Notes: generated by a model from the letters alone, not told the origin. DNA of 64,000 nt from JASLDZ01 sp965199975 (GCA_965199975.1 OZ241340.1:1178001-1242000), one strand, 5' to 3'. Counted from the first letter of the stretch, positions 26,230-35,951 are shown. Translations and numbers: made by a program.

Positions 26230-26882
26230 TGCGCGCTATCCCCGACGCGCTCGCCGCCGCCCTCGACGCCGAGGCCGCCACTCTCGCCACCGCCTGGATC
26301 GTCACCCGCGCCGACGGCGTGCGGCTGGGCTTCACCGACCACGACCGGCCGCTGAGCGTGGAGGGCGTCGCCTGCGCGCCCGCCTCGGGCTGGACCGGCG
26401 GGGCCGCCGACAGCGCGCTGGGCTTCGATCCCGGCTCGGCCTCGGCGCAGGGCGGGCTCGACAGTGCGGCGCTGGACGAGGGCGACATCGCCGCCGGCCT
26501 CTACGACGGCGCGGCGGTGGAGGCGTGGCGGCTGGACTGGTCGGCGCCCGAGGCCCGCGTGCGGCTGTGGCGCGGGACCATCCGACGGCTGGTGCGCGAC
26601 GGCGTGGGCTACACCGCCGAGATCGACGGCTCGCTCGCGCTGCTGCAGCGCACCGCCGGGCGCACCTACGACCGGAGCTGCGACGCGCAGCTTGGCGACG
26701 CGCGCTGCCGCGTCGACCTCGCCGCCTTCCCGGACGTCACCTGCGACAAGCGCTGGGCCACCTGCAGCGGCGTCTTCGCCAACGCGATCAACTTCCAGGG
26801 CTTCCCATCCATCCCGGGCGATGACTTCCTGGCGGTGGTCGCCGGCGGCGCGGGCGTCAACGACGGAGGCTCGCGTGGATGA
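26229..26882 (+). CDS. GTA hub protein (gp13-like, DUF2163)
   Basis: 217 aa from the ATG at 26229. DUF2163 signals: ATAWIVTRADGVRLGFTDHD, WRLDWSAPEARVRLWRGTIR and the cysteine-bearing SCDAQLGDARCRVDL with VTCDKRWATC. Four cysteines in this arrangement recall the Fe-S-binding hub proteins of lambda-like tails; cluster binding here is inference. The 3' end overlaps the start of the peptidase gene by eight bases. Confidence 0.92.
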   Translation: MRAIPDALAAALDAEAATLATAWIVTRADGVRLGFTDHDRPLSVEGVACAPASGWTGGAADSALGFDPGSASAQGGLDSAALDEGDIAAGLYDGAAVEAWRLDWSAPEARVRLWRGTIRRLVRDGVGYTAEIDGSLALLQRTAGRTYDRSCDAQLGDARCRVDLAAFPDVTCDKRWATCSGVFANAINFQGFPSIPGDDFLAVVAGGAGVNDGGSRG

Positions 26883-27351
26883 GGCGAGGAGCCTCGCCCT
26901 GGCCGAAGCGCGCCGCTGGCTGGGCACGCCCTACCGCCACGGCGCCAGCGTGCGCGGGGAGGGGAGCGACTGCCTCGGCCTCGTCCGCGGCGTCTGGCGC
27001 GCCCTGTACGGCGCCGAGCCCCAGGCTGTGCCTGCCTACCGCCCCGACTGGGCGGAGGTGGGCGAGGTGGAGACGCTGCTCGACGCCGCGCGCCGCTGGT
27101 TGCGCCCCGTTGCCATGCCCGCCGCGCGCCCGGGCGACGTGGTGCTGTTCCGCATGGCGCCTCAGGCGTGTGTGAAGCACTGCGCCATCGTCTCCGACGA
27201 TGCGGGCGAGGGGCGGGCGATCCACGCCTACTGGGGCCGTTCGGTGGTGGAGAGCTGGCTCGGCTCCTGGTGGCGCCGGCGGCTGCACTCCGCCTGGGCC
27301 TTCCCCTCGACGGACCCGACATCTGAGCAGGAGGCCGCATGGCCACGGTGA
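26875..27351 (+). CDS. GTA NlpC/P60 cell-wall peptidase (gp14-like)
   Basis: 158 aa from the GTG at 26875. It is a tail-associated peptidase thought to open the recipient peptidoglycan during DNA delivery. The catalytic Cys is in GSDCLGLVRG (C33) and the His in KHCAIV (H102); the third polar residue lies in HAYWGRSVVESW. The N-terminus EARRWLGTPYRHG is typical. The stop overlaps the start of the gp15 gene. Confidence 0.92.
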   Translation: MDEARSLALAEARRWLGTPYRHGASVRGEGSDCLGLVRGVWRALYGAEPQAVPAYRPDWAEVGEVETLLDAARRWLRPVAMPAARPGDVVLFRMAPQACVKHCAIVSDDAGEGRAIHAYWGRSVVESWLGSWWRRRLHSAWAFPSTDPTSEQEAAWPR

Positions 27352-30300
27352 TCCTCTCCGCCGCGGGCGGCGCCTTCGGCGGCGCGCCCGGTGCGTTTCT
27401 CGGCCGGCTGGTCGGGGGGGCGGTCGACACGCTGGCGCTAAGCGCGCTCACGCCCGCGCGCCAGGTGGGGACGCGGCTCTCCGGGTTGCAGCTCTCCTCC
27501 ACCGCCGAGGGCGCGCCCATGCCCGCAGCCTTCGGGCGGGCGCGGGTCGGGGGGCAGGTGATCTGGGCCGCGCGGTTCAGGGAGACGCGGGTCTCGCAGT
27601 CCACCGGCGGCGGCAAGGGCGGCCCCAAGGCGTACAGCTACAGCTACTCGCTTTCCTTCGCCGTGGCGGTGGCCGAGGGGCCCATCCAGGGGATCGGTCG
27701 CGTGTGGGCCGACGGCGTCGTCATGGACATGAGCGGCGTGGTGATGCGCACCTACCTGGGCGGCGCAGAGCAGACGCCGGACCCCCTGATCGAGGCGATC
27801 GAGGGCGCTGCGCCCGCCTACCGCGGCGTGGCCTACGTGGTGTTCGAGGACCTGGACCTCGACGCCTATGGGAGTCGCCCGCCGCAGCTCAGCTTCGAGG
27901 TGTTCCGCCGCCCGCCGGGCTCCGGCGCGCTGGAGGACCGGCTGAAGAGCGTGTGCCTGATCCCCGGCGCGGGCGAGTTCGTGCTCGCCTCCGAGGTGGT
28001 GCTGCGTCGCGACGGCCTGACCTCCACCGTTCCTGAGAACATGAACAATCCCACGGGCCGGCCCGACCTCCTGGTCAGCCTCGACCAGCTGCAGGCGCAG
28101 CTGCCCAACGTGGAGGAGGTCTCGCTCGTGGTCGCCTGGTTCGGCGACGACCTGCGCTGTGGCCGTTGCCGGGTGCGCCCGGGCGTGGACCAGCCCGCCA
28201 AGTCCACCACGCCGCAGACGTGGAGCGTCGCCGGGATCGGACGTGCCGACGCCCACCAGATCTCGCGCCACGACGGGGGCGCGGCCTATGGCGGCACGCC
28301 CAGCGACGGCTGCGTGCTGCAGGCCATCGCCGAGCTCAAGGCGCGCGGGCTGAAGGTGACCCTCTACCCCTTCCTCCTGATGGACGTGCCGCCGGGCTCC
28401 GGCCTGCCCGATCCGTACGGCGGCGCCGAGCAGGCCGCCTATCCCTGGCGGGGCCGCATCACCGCCTCGCTCGCCCCCGGCCGCCCCGGCTCGCCCGACA
28501 AGTCCGCCGCCGCCGCGGACGAGGTCGTCGCCTTCTTCGGCCAGTACGCCGCGCTCGTGCTGCACTGCGCAGACCTGGCGGCGCAGGCGGGCGGGGTGGA
28601 CGGCTTCCTGATCGGCTCGGAGCTGCGCGGCCTCACCACCCTGCGCTCCGATGCGTCGACCTATCCGGCCGTTCAGTCCTTGCGCGAGCTGGCCGCCCGA
28701 TGCCGCGCCGAGCTTGGACCCTCCTGCCGCATCGGCTACGGCGCCGACTGGAGCGAGTGGTCCGCGCACGCCCCTGGCGACGGCTCAGGCGACCTGTTCT
28801 TCCACCTCGACCCGCTATGGGCCGACCCGAACCTCGACTTCATCGGCATCGACTTCTACCCGCCGCTGTCCGACTGGACGGCCGGCGACGGCGGGATCGA
28901 CGCCGCCGCGGGCTTCCGCGGTCCGCACGATCCCGCCTATCTGCGCGCCAACGTGACGGGCGCCGAGGACTTCGACTGGTTCTACGCCTCGGCCGCCGAC
29001 CGCACCGCCCAGCGCCGCACGCCGATCACCGACGGCGCCTACGGCGAGCCTTGGCTGTATCGCGCCAAGGACCTCGTCTCCTGGTGGTCGAACCTCCACC
29101 ACGACCGCCCGCGCGGCGCGCGGGCGGCGCAGCCCACCGCGTGGTCGCCGGGCCTCAAGCCCATCCGCCTCACCGAGTTCGGCTGCCCGGCTGTGGACCG
29201 CGGCGCCAACAGCCCCAACCTGTTCGTCGATCCCAAGTCGGCCGAGAGCGCGCTGCCGCCCGCCTCCACCGGCCTTCGCGACGACCTGGGCCAGCGGCGT
29301 GCGCTGGAGGCCGTGCTCGCCCACTTCGAAGACGCCGCCGCCAACCCCGTCTCGCCTGTCTACGCCGGCCCCATGCTGGAGGGCGCTTCGGCCTGGTGCT
29401 GGGACGCGCGGCCCTTTACCGACTTCCCCGCCCGCGCCGCCGTCTGGGCCGACGCGCCGGACTGGACGCTCGGCCACTGGCTCACCGGGCGCATGGGCGG
29501 CCTGCAGCTCGCCGATCTAGCCGCGGCGCTCGCCGCCCGCGCCGGAGTCGGCGCCGACCTGTTCGATCCGTCAGAGGCCAGCGGGCTGGTGACGGGCTAC
29601 GTCGTGGCGGCGCCCGTGAGCGTGGCCGAGGCGTTGCAGCCACTCGCCCAAGCCTACCCCTTCGACGCCGCCGAGTGTAACTCCGGCGTGCGCCTGCTCG
29701 ACCGAGACGCCGGCCTGTCCGCGGTGCTGGACGCCGCCGCGCTGGCGCTCGCCGACGACCGCGCCTCCAGCCGTTCGGACGCGCGGACCCTGAAGCCCAC
29801 GCCGGACCTCGTGCGCGTGCGCTATGTCGACGCCGACGCCGAGTATCAGACCGGCTCGCTGGCGGTGCGGGCGGTCGCACCCGCCGGCGGCGGGCCCGGC
29901 GTGCTCGACCTCAAGGTGATCGGCGACGAGGCGCTGGCGCAAGCCGCCGCTGAACGGGTGCTCGCCCGCGCCACCGCCGAGCGCGACGCCGTGACCATCG
30001 ACGTGGCGCCCCTGGAGGCGCTGCGCTTCACGCCCGGCGACCTGCTGCAACTGGGCGCCGACCCGACGCGGTGGCGCGTGCTGCGCGCCGATGTCGACGA
30101 GACGCCGCGCCTCACGCTCGCCCGCGCCGAGCCGCCCGCCACGCCGCTCCCGTCGGCTCCGCCCACCCGCGTCGGCGCGCTCCCGGCGGTGGTCGGCGCG
30201 GCGGTGCTGCAGGTGCTCGACCTGCCGCCGCTGCCGGGGTTCGAGGACGACGCACGGCCGGTGCTCGCCGCCTCCGCCGCGCCGTGGGCGCCTCAGGACG

Positions 30301-31145
30301 TGTGGGCCGGCGCCTCGACCTCGAGCCTGACGACGCGGGCGCGCCTCGCCGATCCCTCCATCGTCGGCGTCACGCTGAGCGACCTGCCTGCGGGACCACG
30401 GTTCCGGTTCGATCGCGCCACCCGGCTCGTGGTGCGCGTTGAGGGCGGGCCGCTGGCCTCGGTCTGCGAAAGCGACGTGCTTGACGGCGCCAACGCGCTG
30501 GCGGTGCGCGGGGCGGGCGGTGAATGGGAGGTGCTGCAGTTCGCCGACGCCGAGCTGCAGGCCAGTTCCGGCCTCGGCGGGGTCTATCTCCTGTCGACGC
30601 TGCTCCGCGCCCAGTGCGGCAGCGACCCGGCCATGGCGGCGCTCACGCCCGCCGGCGCCGATGTCGTGCGCCTGGGCGCGGGGCTGGGGCGGGCGCAGGT
30701 CTCGCTCTCCGAGCGCACCCTGCCGCGGGTGTGGCGCGCCGCACCGGCCGGATCGCCGCCCGGCGGTGCGGCGTCCACCGAGGTCGACACGGCCTGGGAC
30801 GGGATCGGCTACCGGCCTTGGGCGCCCTGCCACCTCTCTGTGCGATCGCGCGCCGACGGCGGGGTCGACCTCGCCTGGTTGCGACGCGCCCGCCTGCACG
30901 GCGATCCTTGGGACGGCCCCGATCCACCCCTTGGCGAGGAGGTCGAGCGCTATCGCGTCGCCGTGCTGCAGGGCGAGGCGGAGCTTCGCGCCTGGGAGGT
31001 GGACGCCCCCTTCACCACCTACGCCGGCGGCGACCTCGCCACCGACTTCCCCGCCGGCGCGCCGGCCCGGCTGAGCCTTGCGGTCGCGCAGTTTTCCACG
31101 GTCTGGGGATGGGGCGCGACGCTGCGGCGCGACGTGTGGCTCTAG
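27339..31145 (+). CDS. GTA megatron tail-tip protein (gp15-like, TIM-barrel and phage-tail_3)
   Basis: 1268 aa, ATG at 27339 with GGAGG upstream. It is the giant tail-tip protein that contacts the host. The N-terminal 30 residues are glycine-rich and hydrophobic. The region to about 250 is a tail-hub-like part (FGRARVGGQVIWAARFRETR). A TIM-barrel glycosidase-like domain follows (YGADWSEWSAHAPGDGSGDL, IGIDFYPPLSDW, RLTEFGCPAVDRGANSPNLF). Then comes the phage-tail_3 region and a C-terminal beta-rich part. It is the last gene of the cluster; a DnaJ-like gene follows after 70 bp. Enzyme activity of the barrel is unproven. Confidence 0.95.
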   Translation: MATVILSAAGGAFGGAPGAFLGRLVGGAVDTLALSALTPARQVGTRLSGLQLSSTAEGAPMPAAFGRARVGGQVIWAARFRETRVSQSTGGGKGGPKAYSYSYSLSFAVAVAEGPIQGIGRVWADGVVMDMSGVVMRTYLGGAEQTPDPLIEAIEGAAPAYRGVAYVVFEDLDLDAYGSRPPQLSFEVFRRPPGSGALEDRLKSVCLIPGAGEFVLASEVVLRRDGLTSTVPENMNNPTGRPDLLVSLDQLQAQLPNVEEVSLVVAWFGDDLRCGRCRVRPGVDQPAKSTTPQTWSVAGIGRADAHQISRHDGGAAYGGTPSDGCVLQAIAELKARGLKVTLYPFLLMDVPPGSGLPDPYGGAEQAAYPWRGRITASLAPGRPGSPDKSAAAADEVVAFFGQYAALVLHCADLAAQAGGVDGFLIGSELRGLTTLRSDASTYPAVQSLRELAARCRAELGPSCRIGYGADWSEWSAHAPGDGSGDLFFHLDPLWADPNLDFIGIDFYPPLSDWTAGDGGIDAAAGFRGPHDPAYLRANVTGAEDFDWFYASAADRTAQRRTPITDGAYGEPWLYRAKDLVSWWSNLHHDRPRGARAAQPTAWSPGLKPIRLTEFGCPAVDRGANSPNLFVDPKSAESALPPASTGLRDDLGQRRALEAVLAHFEDAAANPVSPVYAGPMLEGASAWCWDARPFTDFPARAAVWADAPDWTLGHWLTGRMGGLQLADLAAALAARAGVGADLFDPSEASGLVTGYVVAAPVSVAEALQPLAQAYPFDAAECNSGVRLLDRDAGLSAVLDAAALALADDRASSRSDARTLKPTPDLVRVRYVDADAEYQTGSLAVRAVAPAGGGPGVLDLKVIGDEALAQAAAERVLARATAERDAVTIDVAPLEALRFTPGDLLQLGADPTRWRVLRADVDETPRLTLARAEPPATPLPSAPPTRVGALPAVVGAAVLQVLDLPPLPGFEDDARPVLAASAAPWAPQDVWAGASTSSLTTRARLADPSIVGVTLSDLPAGPRFRFDRATRLVVRVEGGPLASVCESDVLDGANALAVRGAGGEWEVLQFADAELQASSGLGGVYLLSTLLRAQCGSDPAMAALTPAGADVVRLGAGLGRAQVSLSERTLPRVWRAAPAGSPPGGAASTEVDTAWDGIGYRPWAPCHLSVRSRADGGVDLAWLRRARLHGDPWDGPDPPLGEEVERYRVAVLQGEAELRAWEVDAPFTTYAGGDLATDFPAGAPARLSLAVAQFSTVWGWGATLRRDVWL

Positions 31146-31215
31146 GGCAACACTCGCCCTTGCGCGCGCGGCGCTTCCGCCTAAGTGTCGGGCGCACCTC
31201 CACCGGAAGCCCGCC

Positions 31216-32148
31216 TTGGCGAACGATCCCTACCAGGAGCTGGGCGTCCCGCGCTCGGCCGACGCGGACGCCATCCGCAAGAGCTTCCGCAAGCTCGCCA
31301 AGCAGCTGCACCCCGACAAGAACCCCGGCGACGCCAAGGCGGAAGAGCGCTTCAAGCGCGTCTCGGCCGCCTTCGACCTGCTCGGCGATCCTGAGAAGAA
31401 GGCCAAGTTCGATCGCGGCGAGATCGACGCCGACGGACGCGAGACGGCGCGCGGCTTCGACCCGCGCGGCGGCGGAGGCGGCTTCGGCGCGAGCGGCGGC
31501 GGCGCCGCGGGGGGCTTCGGCGCCCGCTTCGAGGGCGCCGACCTCGACGACATCCTGGGCGAGATGTTCGGGCGCGGCGGGGCTGGCGGCGGCGGTTTCG
31601 GTCGTGGCGGCGCCGCGGCGCGCGGCCAGGACGCGCGCTCGCGCCTGGAGATCGAGCTGGAGGAGGCGATCCGCGGCGGCGCCAAACGCGTGGTCTTCCC
31701 CGACGGGCGCCAGCTCGACGTCAACATCCCCAAGGGCGCCTACGACGGGCAGACCCTGCGCCTGAAGGGGCAGGGCGCTCCTGGCCGTGGCCATGCGGCG
31801 GCGGGCGATGCGCTCATCGAACTCGCCGTGCGGCCGCACCCGATGTTCCACGCCGACGGAGCCGACCTGCGCATGGATCTGCCGCTGTCGCTGCCCGACG
31901 CCGTGCTGGGTGCAAAGGTGGCGGCCCCCACGCCCGAGGGCGACGTGCAGCTCACCGTGCCGAAGCGATCCAGCTCCGGCGCCACCTTGCGGTTGAAGGG
32001 GCGCGGCGGCGTCGATCCGCAGACCGGGCGGCGCGGCGACCTGTTCGCCCGGCTGATGATCGCGCTTCCCGACGCTGACGACCCGGCGCTCGACACGCTG
32101 GCCGAGGAGATGCGGCGACAGCGGCCGTACACGCCACGCCGGCGGTGA
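31216..32148 (+). CDS. DnaJ/CbpA-type co-chaperone
   Basis: 310 aa from the TTG at 31216 (M-ANDPYQELGV), with CGGAA seven bases upstream; the frame extends into the GTA gene but without coding character. The J domain occupies residues 1-70 with the HPD motif (LAKQLHPDKNPGD) that stimulates DnaK. A Gly/Phe-rich linker (residues 75-135) and two C-terminal substrate-binding barrels follow. There is no zinc-finger, so it is CbpA-like rather than DnaJ proper. Not linked to dnaK here. Confidence 0.9.
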   Translation: MANDPYQELGVPRSADADAIRKSFRKLAKQLHPDKNPGDAKAEERFKRVSAAFDLLGDPEKKAKFDRGEIDADGRETARGFDPRGGGGGFGASGGGAAGGFGARFEGADLDDILGEMFGRGGAGGGGFGRGGAAARGQDARSRLEIELEEAIRGGAKRVVFPDGRQLDVNIPKGAYDGQTLRLKGQGAPGRGHAAAGDALIELAVRPHPMFHADGADLRMDLPLSLPDAVLGAKVAAPTPEGDVQLTVPKRSSSGATLRLKGRGGVDPQTGRRGDLFARLMIALPDADDPALDTLAEEMRRQRPYTPRRR

Positions 32149-32225
32149 GCCCCGCCGCCGGCGCAACGGCGACGCTTGGCGCCCGTTCAGGGCGGGTTCA
32201 GTCCTTAGCCGTCAAGGTCGCGATC

Positions 32226-32558
32226 ATGCGTGGCGTTCTCCTCAGCCTGTGCGCGGCGACCGCCCTTCTGGGCGCAGGGGCGGCGCGCGCCGACCAGCCC
32301 GACAGCCTGGGCGCCGGCTGGTCGCCGCTGCAGGGCGGCCAGGCCAAGAGCCAGGTGCGCGCCGGCCAGATCGTCCCCCTCTCCACCGCGACCGCCGCGG
32401 TCCGCCGCCGCATTCCCGGCCGGCTGCTGGACGCCGGGTTGGAGCCCGACGGCGCACGGCAGGTGTATCGCGTGCGCTGGGCCGCCGCCGATGGCCGGCG
32501 CATCGACGTGATCGTCGACGCCGGTTCGGGTCAGATCATCCGCCAGGAAGGGCGCTAG
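32226..32558 (+). CDS. PepSY-domain periplasmic protein
   Basis: 110 aa, ATG at 32226. The signal peptide is MRGVLLSLCAATALLGAGAA, cleaved before RADQP. The C-terminal 60 residues match a single PepSY domain (AGLEPDGARQVYRVRWAAAD, then DVIVDAGSGQIIRQEGR). Such proteins often precede PhoP/OmpR-type two-component genes and may modulate the sensor. The response regulator starts 12 bases after its stop. Confidence 0.82.
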   Translation: MRGVLLSLCAATALLGAGAARADQPDSLGAGWSPLQGGQAKSQVRAGQIVPLSTATAAVRRRIPGRLLDAGLEPDGARQVYRVRWAAADGRRIDVIVDAGSGQIIRQEGR

Positions 32559-32570
32559 GGAGTCTTCGCC

Positions 32571-33254
32571 ATGCGCATCCTCCTCGTCGAAGACGATCCC
32601 GACCTCGCCCGCCAGCTCAAGTCGGCCCTGACCGACGCGGGCTACGCCGTCGACCACGCTCCCGACGGCGAGGAGGCGCAGTTCTTGGGCGAGACCGAGC
32701 CCTACGACGTCGTGGTGCTCGACCTCGGCCTGCCCAAGATCGACGGGGTCTCTGTGCTGGAGCGCTGGCGCAAGGGGGGCATGGCCAAGCCCGTGCTGAT
32801 CCTCACCGCCCGCGGCGCCTGGAGCGAGAAGGTGGCGGGCTTCGACGCCGGGGCCGACGACTATCTCACCAAGCCCTTCCACACCGAGGAGCTGCTCGCG
32901 CGCCTGCGGGCGCTGGTGCGCCGCTCGGCCGGCCACAGCGCGCCGGCGCTGACCTGCGGCGACCTGCGGCTGGATCCGCGCGCGGCCCGCGCCACCGTTG
33001 ACGGCGAGCCGGTGAAGCTGACCTCGCTGGAGTACCGGCTGCTGCACTATCTCATGCTGCACCAGGGTCGGGTGATAAGCCGCACAGAGCTCGTCGAGCA
33101 CCTGTACGACCAGGACTTCGACCGCGACTCCAACACCATCGAGGTCTTCGTCGGCCGCCTGCGCAAGAAGATCGGCCCCGACCGCATCGAGACCATGCGC
33201 GGCCTGGGCTACCGCCTCTCGCCCTGCGGCGAGGGTGCGGAGCCGACGGCGTGA
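32571..33254 (+). CDS. Response regulator, OmpR/PhoP family
   Basis: 227 aa. The receiver domain has the acidic pair EDD at residues 7-9, phospho-acceptor D51 (VVVLDLGLPK), the conserved T in ILTARG and K in YLTKPF. The C-terminal winged helix (about 130-222) ends NTIEVFVGRLRKKIG, RIETMRGLGYRL. It is second in a PepSY-regulator-kinase operon. The stimulus is unknown; cation or antimicrobial-peptide sensing is typical of PhoP-like members. Confidence 0.95.
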   Translation: MRILLVEDDPDLARQLKSALTDAGYAVDHAPDGEEAQFLGETEPYDVVVLDLGLPKIDGVSVLERWRKGGMAKPVLILTARGAWSEKVAGFDAGADDYLTKPFHTEELLARLRALVRRSAGHSAPALTCGDLRLDPRAARATVDGEPVKLTSLEYRLLHYLMLHQGRVISRTELVEHLYDQDFDRDSNTIEVFVGRLRKKIGPDRIETMRGLGYRLSPCGEGAEPTA

Positions 33255-33285
33255 GTGTCGATCACAGCGTCGCGGCTGCAGCGTC

Positions 33286-34707
33286 GTGTCGGCCATCGCC
33301 GCCGCGGTGAGCGGCGAACGACGACGAGCGGACGAGTCGCTCGTCCAGCGCCTGGTGTGGCTGGCGGCGGGATGGACGATCGGCGTGCTGCTGCTCACCG
33401 GCGCGGCGCTGGTGTTCTTCTTCAACGACGCCGCCGTCAGCCGGCTCGACCGCGACCTGCAGGGCGACGCCGACAACCTCTACTCGGGGTCGAGCGTGGG
33501 CGCGGACGGCCAGGTCGTGGCCCCTTTCCTCACCGACGAGCGCGCCTTCCGTCCCTTCCAGGGCCACTACTGGCAGATCGGCGAGCCGCGCGCCGACGGC
33601 CTGGTTCACGCCCTGCCGCTGCTGCGCTCGCGCTCCATGTGGGACGGCGAAGACCTGCCGAGCTCGCCGAAGGTGGTGGCCAAGCTCTCACGCAAGCCGA
33701 ACGGCTCGGTGGCCTACGACGGCGTGTGGCATCGTCAGCCCGTGCGCATCGTCGCCATGCAGCGTTACCTCACGGGGCACGCCGGCCCGGTGGTCTTCGC
33801 GGTCGCCGAGGATCGCGAGCTGCTCGACAAGGACATCGGCCGCTTCGCCCTGACCGGCGTCGTCATCCTTCTGCTCGTGGGCGCAGGGCTGGTCGCGGCG
33901 GTGGTGCTGCAGGTGCGCGTCGGGCTGCGGCCGCTGTTTCGCATGCGCAGCGATGTGGCGCGCGTGCGCGAGGGCGGGGCCGATCGCCTGCCCGAAGGCG
34001 GCTACCCCCGGGAATTGGAGCCGCTGGCCGGCGAGCTCAACGGCCTGCTCGAGCACTCTCGCGAGGTGATCGAGCGCCAGCGCACCCACGTCGGCAACCT
34101 CGCGCATGCTCTTAAGACGCCGATCTCGGTCATGCTGAGCGAGGCCGAGCGGCAACCGGGCCCCTTGGCCGAGCTGGTGACGCGCCAGGCCCACGCCATG
34201 CAGGGGCAGGTCGACCACCACCTGCGCCGCGCCCGCGCCGCCGCCCGCGCCAAGGTGGGCGGAGAACGCACGCCGGTCGAGCCCGTGCTCGACGAGCTGG
34301 CCCGCACGCTGGACCGCATCTACGCAAGGCGCGGGGTGGACATCGGCTGGGAGGCGGACGCAGGCGCCGTCTTCCTCGGCGAGCGCCAGGATCTGCTGGA
34401 GATGATCGGCAATCTCCTGGAGAACGCCTGCAAGTACAGCGGCGGTGAGGTTCAGGCGCACGCGCGGCTCGCGCCGCAGGACGGCCTCCTGATCACCATC
34501 GACGACGACGGCCCGGGCCTGGACCCAGCCCAGCGACTGGAGGCGGTCCAACGCGGCCGGCGCCTGGATGAGACGGCGCCTGGATCGGGCCTGGGCCTGT
34601 CGATCGTCGACGAGCTGGCGCGGGCCTACGGCGGATCGCTGGCGCTCGAGCGCTCGCCCCTTGGCGGCCTGAGCGCCGAGCTGCGCCTTCCACGCGCGGC
34701 GGACTGA
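33286..34707 (+). CDS. Sensor histidine kinase partner of the OmpR-type regulator
   Basis: 473 aa from the GTG at 33286; the start is uncertain because no strong ribosome site is visible, and the frame is open upstream. Membrane helices flank a periplasmic domain of about 130 residues (first helix LAAGWTIGVLLLTGAALVFF, second FALTGVVILLLVGAGLVAAV). A HAMP follows, then the phospho-acceptor H274 in NLAHALKTPISV, the N-box NLLENACKYS, and G-boxes DDDGPGLDP and GSGLGLSIVDELARAYGG. A complete, PhoQ-like kinase. Confidence 0.93.
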   Translation: MSAIAAAVSGERRRADESLVQRLVWLAAGWTIGVLLLTGAALVFFFNDAAVSRLDRDLQGDADNLYSGSSVGADGQVVAPFLTDERAFRPFQGHYWQIGEPRADGLVHALPLLRSRSMWDGEDLPSSPKVVAKLSRKPNGSVAYDGVWHRQPVRIVAMQRYLTGHAGPVVFAVAEDRELLDKDIGRFALTGVVILLLVGAGLVAAVVLQVRVGLRPLFRMRSDVARVREGGADRLPEGGYPRELEPLAGELNGLLEHSREVIERQRTHVGNLAHALKTPISVMLSEAERQPGPLAELVTRQAHAMQGQVDHHLRRARAAARAKVGGERTPVEPVLDELARTLDRIYARRGVDIGWEADAGAVFLGERQDLLEMIGNLLENACKYSGGEVQAHARLAPQDGLLITIDDDGPGLDPAQRLEAVQRGRRLDETAPGSGLGLSIVDELARAYGGSLALERSPLGGLSAELRLPRAAD

Positions 34708-34753
34708 CGCGCCGGTCGCGTACGGCGTCCGTCGGCGCTAGACACGCTCCCAC

Positions 34754-35947
34754 ATGTGGCTTTTTTGGATCTGCGCGGGGGCGCTGGCGGCGGCGGCGGC
34801 GCTCTTGGTGGCGTCGCGTGCGGCCGGCGCCGCCCGGCTCGCCCAGGTGGCCGAGGATCCGGCGCTGGGCGTGCACCGGCGCGCCCTGTCCGAGCTCGAC
34901 GAGCTCGCCGCCCGCGGCCTTGTGGCTCCGAGCGAGCTGGCGGGCGCTCAGGCCGAGGCGGGGCGGCGCCTGCTGTCGGCCGCCGACGTCGCGCGACGAC
35001 CCGAGCGACCGGCGCTGCGCGGCTCGCGCGGCGCGGTCACCGCCGGCGCGGTTCTGGCGTCCCTCCTGGCGCTGGGCGCGTACCTTCTCGTCGGCGCGCC
35101 GGGCTATCCCGACCAGCCGTATGCGCGGCGCCTCGCCGGCTGGAGCGCGCCCAGCGGGCTCGAGCGGCTCGACCCCGCCCGCCTCGCCGCCGTGCTGGAG
35201 GCGGTGACGCTCAAGCGGCCGGACGACCCGCGCGCCTTCGACTTCCTCGGCCGCGCGCGCATGGCCGCGGGCGACTTCGGCTCGGCCGCCCAGGCCTTCG
35301 AGCACGCCGCCCGCCTGGCGCCCACCAACGCGATCTACCCCTCCGAAGCCGGGGAGGCGCTGTTGCAGGGGCAGGAGGGCAAGGTGCCGGTCGAGGCGCA
35401 GGCCGCCTTCCGCGAGGCGCTGCGGCGCGACCCGAAGAACGCGGCGGCGCGCTATCACCTCGCCCGCGCCCGGATGGCGGCGGGCGACGTGGCGGGCGGC
35501 CTGGCCGAGTGGCGAGCCCTGGCCGCCGATATTCCGGTCGATGACCGGCGCAGGGCCGACCTCCTGGCCGAGATCGCCCAGGCGCAGGCTACGGGCGCGC
35601 TCCCCGTCCAGGCGGCGCAGACGCCGACCCCCAGCACGCCTTTGGCCGCAGGGCCGACCGCCGATCAGGTGGCCGCGGCCGTACACACCGCGCCCGAGGG
35701 CGGGCCTGAGCAGGCCGCCTTCATCCGCTCGATGGTCGCCGCCCGCGCGGCGCGGTTGAAGGCGAACCCGGACGATCCCGCGGGATGGGCGCTTCTCGTC
35801 CGCTCATATGGCGTGCTGGGCGATGCGGCGGCTCAGGCGCAGGCGCTCGCCCAGGCGCGGATCGCGCTCGCCAAGCGGCCCGACGCGCTGGCCCGGGTCG
35901 AGGCGCAGGCGCAGGTCTTGGGCCATCCGCCGGGCGGGAGTAGATAG
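34754..35947 (+). CDS. ccmI: Cytochrome c biogenesis protein CcmI (CycH)
   Basis: 397 aa. It delivers apocytochrome c to the CcmFH heme-ligation complex. Two membrane helices are visible, residues 1-24 (WLFWICAGALAAAAALLVAS) and about 95-118 (AGAVLASLLALGAYLLVGAP), followed by GYPDQPYARR, a hallmark of the family. The periplasmic C-terminal region carries TPR repeats (DFGSAAQAFEHAARLAPTNA; ALRRDPKNAAARYHLARARM). It is first in the ccmIEFH operon; ccmE starts five bases later. Confidence 0.95.
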   Translation: MWLFWICAGALAAAAALLVASRAAGAARLAQVAEDPALGVHRRALSELDELAARGLVAPSELAGAQAEAGRRLLSAADVARRPERPALRGSRGAVTAGAVLASLLALGAYLLVGAPGYPDQPYARRLAGWSAPSGLERLDPARLAAVLEAVTLKRPDDPRAFDFLGRARMAAGDFGSAAQAFEHAARLAPTNAIYPSEAGEALLQGQEGKVPVEAQAAFREALRRDPKNAAARYHLARARMAAGDVAGGLAEWRALAADIPVDDRRRADLLAEIAQAQATGALPVQAAQTPTPSTPLAAGPTADQVAAAVHTAPEGGPEQAAFIRSMVAARAARLKANPDDPAGWALLVRSYGVLGDAAAQAQALAQARIALAKRPDALARVEAQAQVLGHPPGGSR

Positions 35948-35951
35948 GGCC

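Noticed and set aside
17348..31145. Defective prophage reading of the phage-like cluster
   Set aside because: No integrase, repressor, lysis or attachment repeats flank it, and the gene order, including the short tape measure and the gp12-gp15 tail tip, is that of a GTA.
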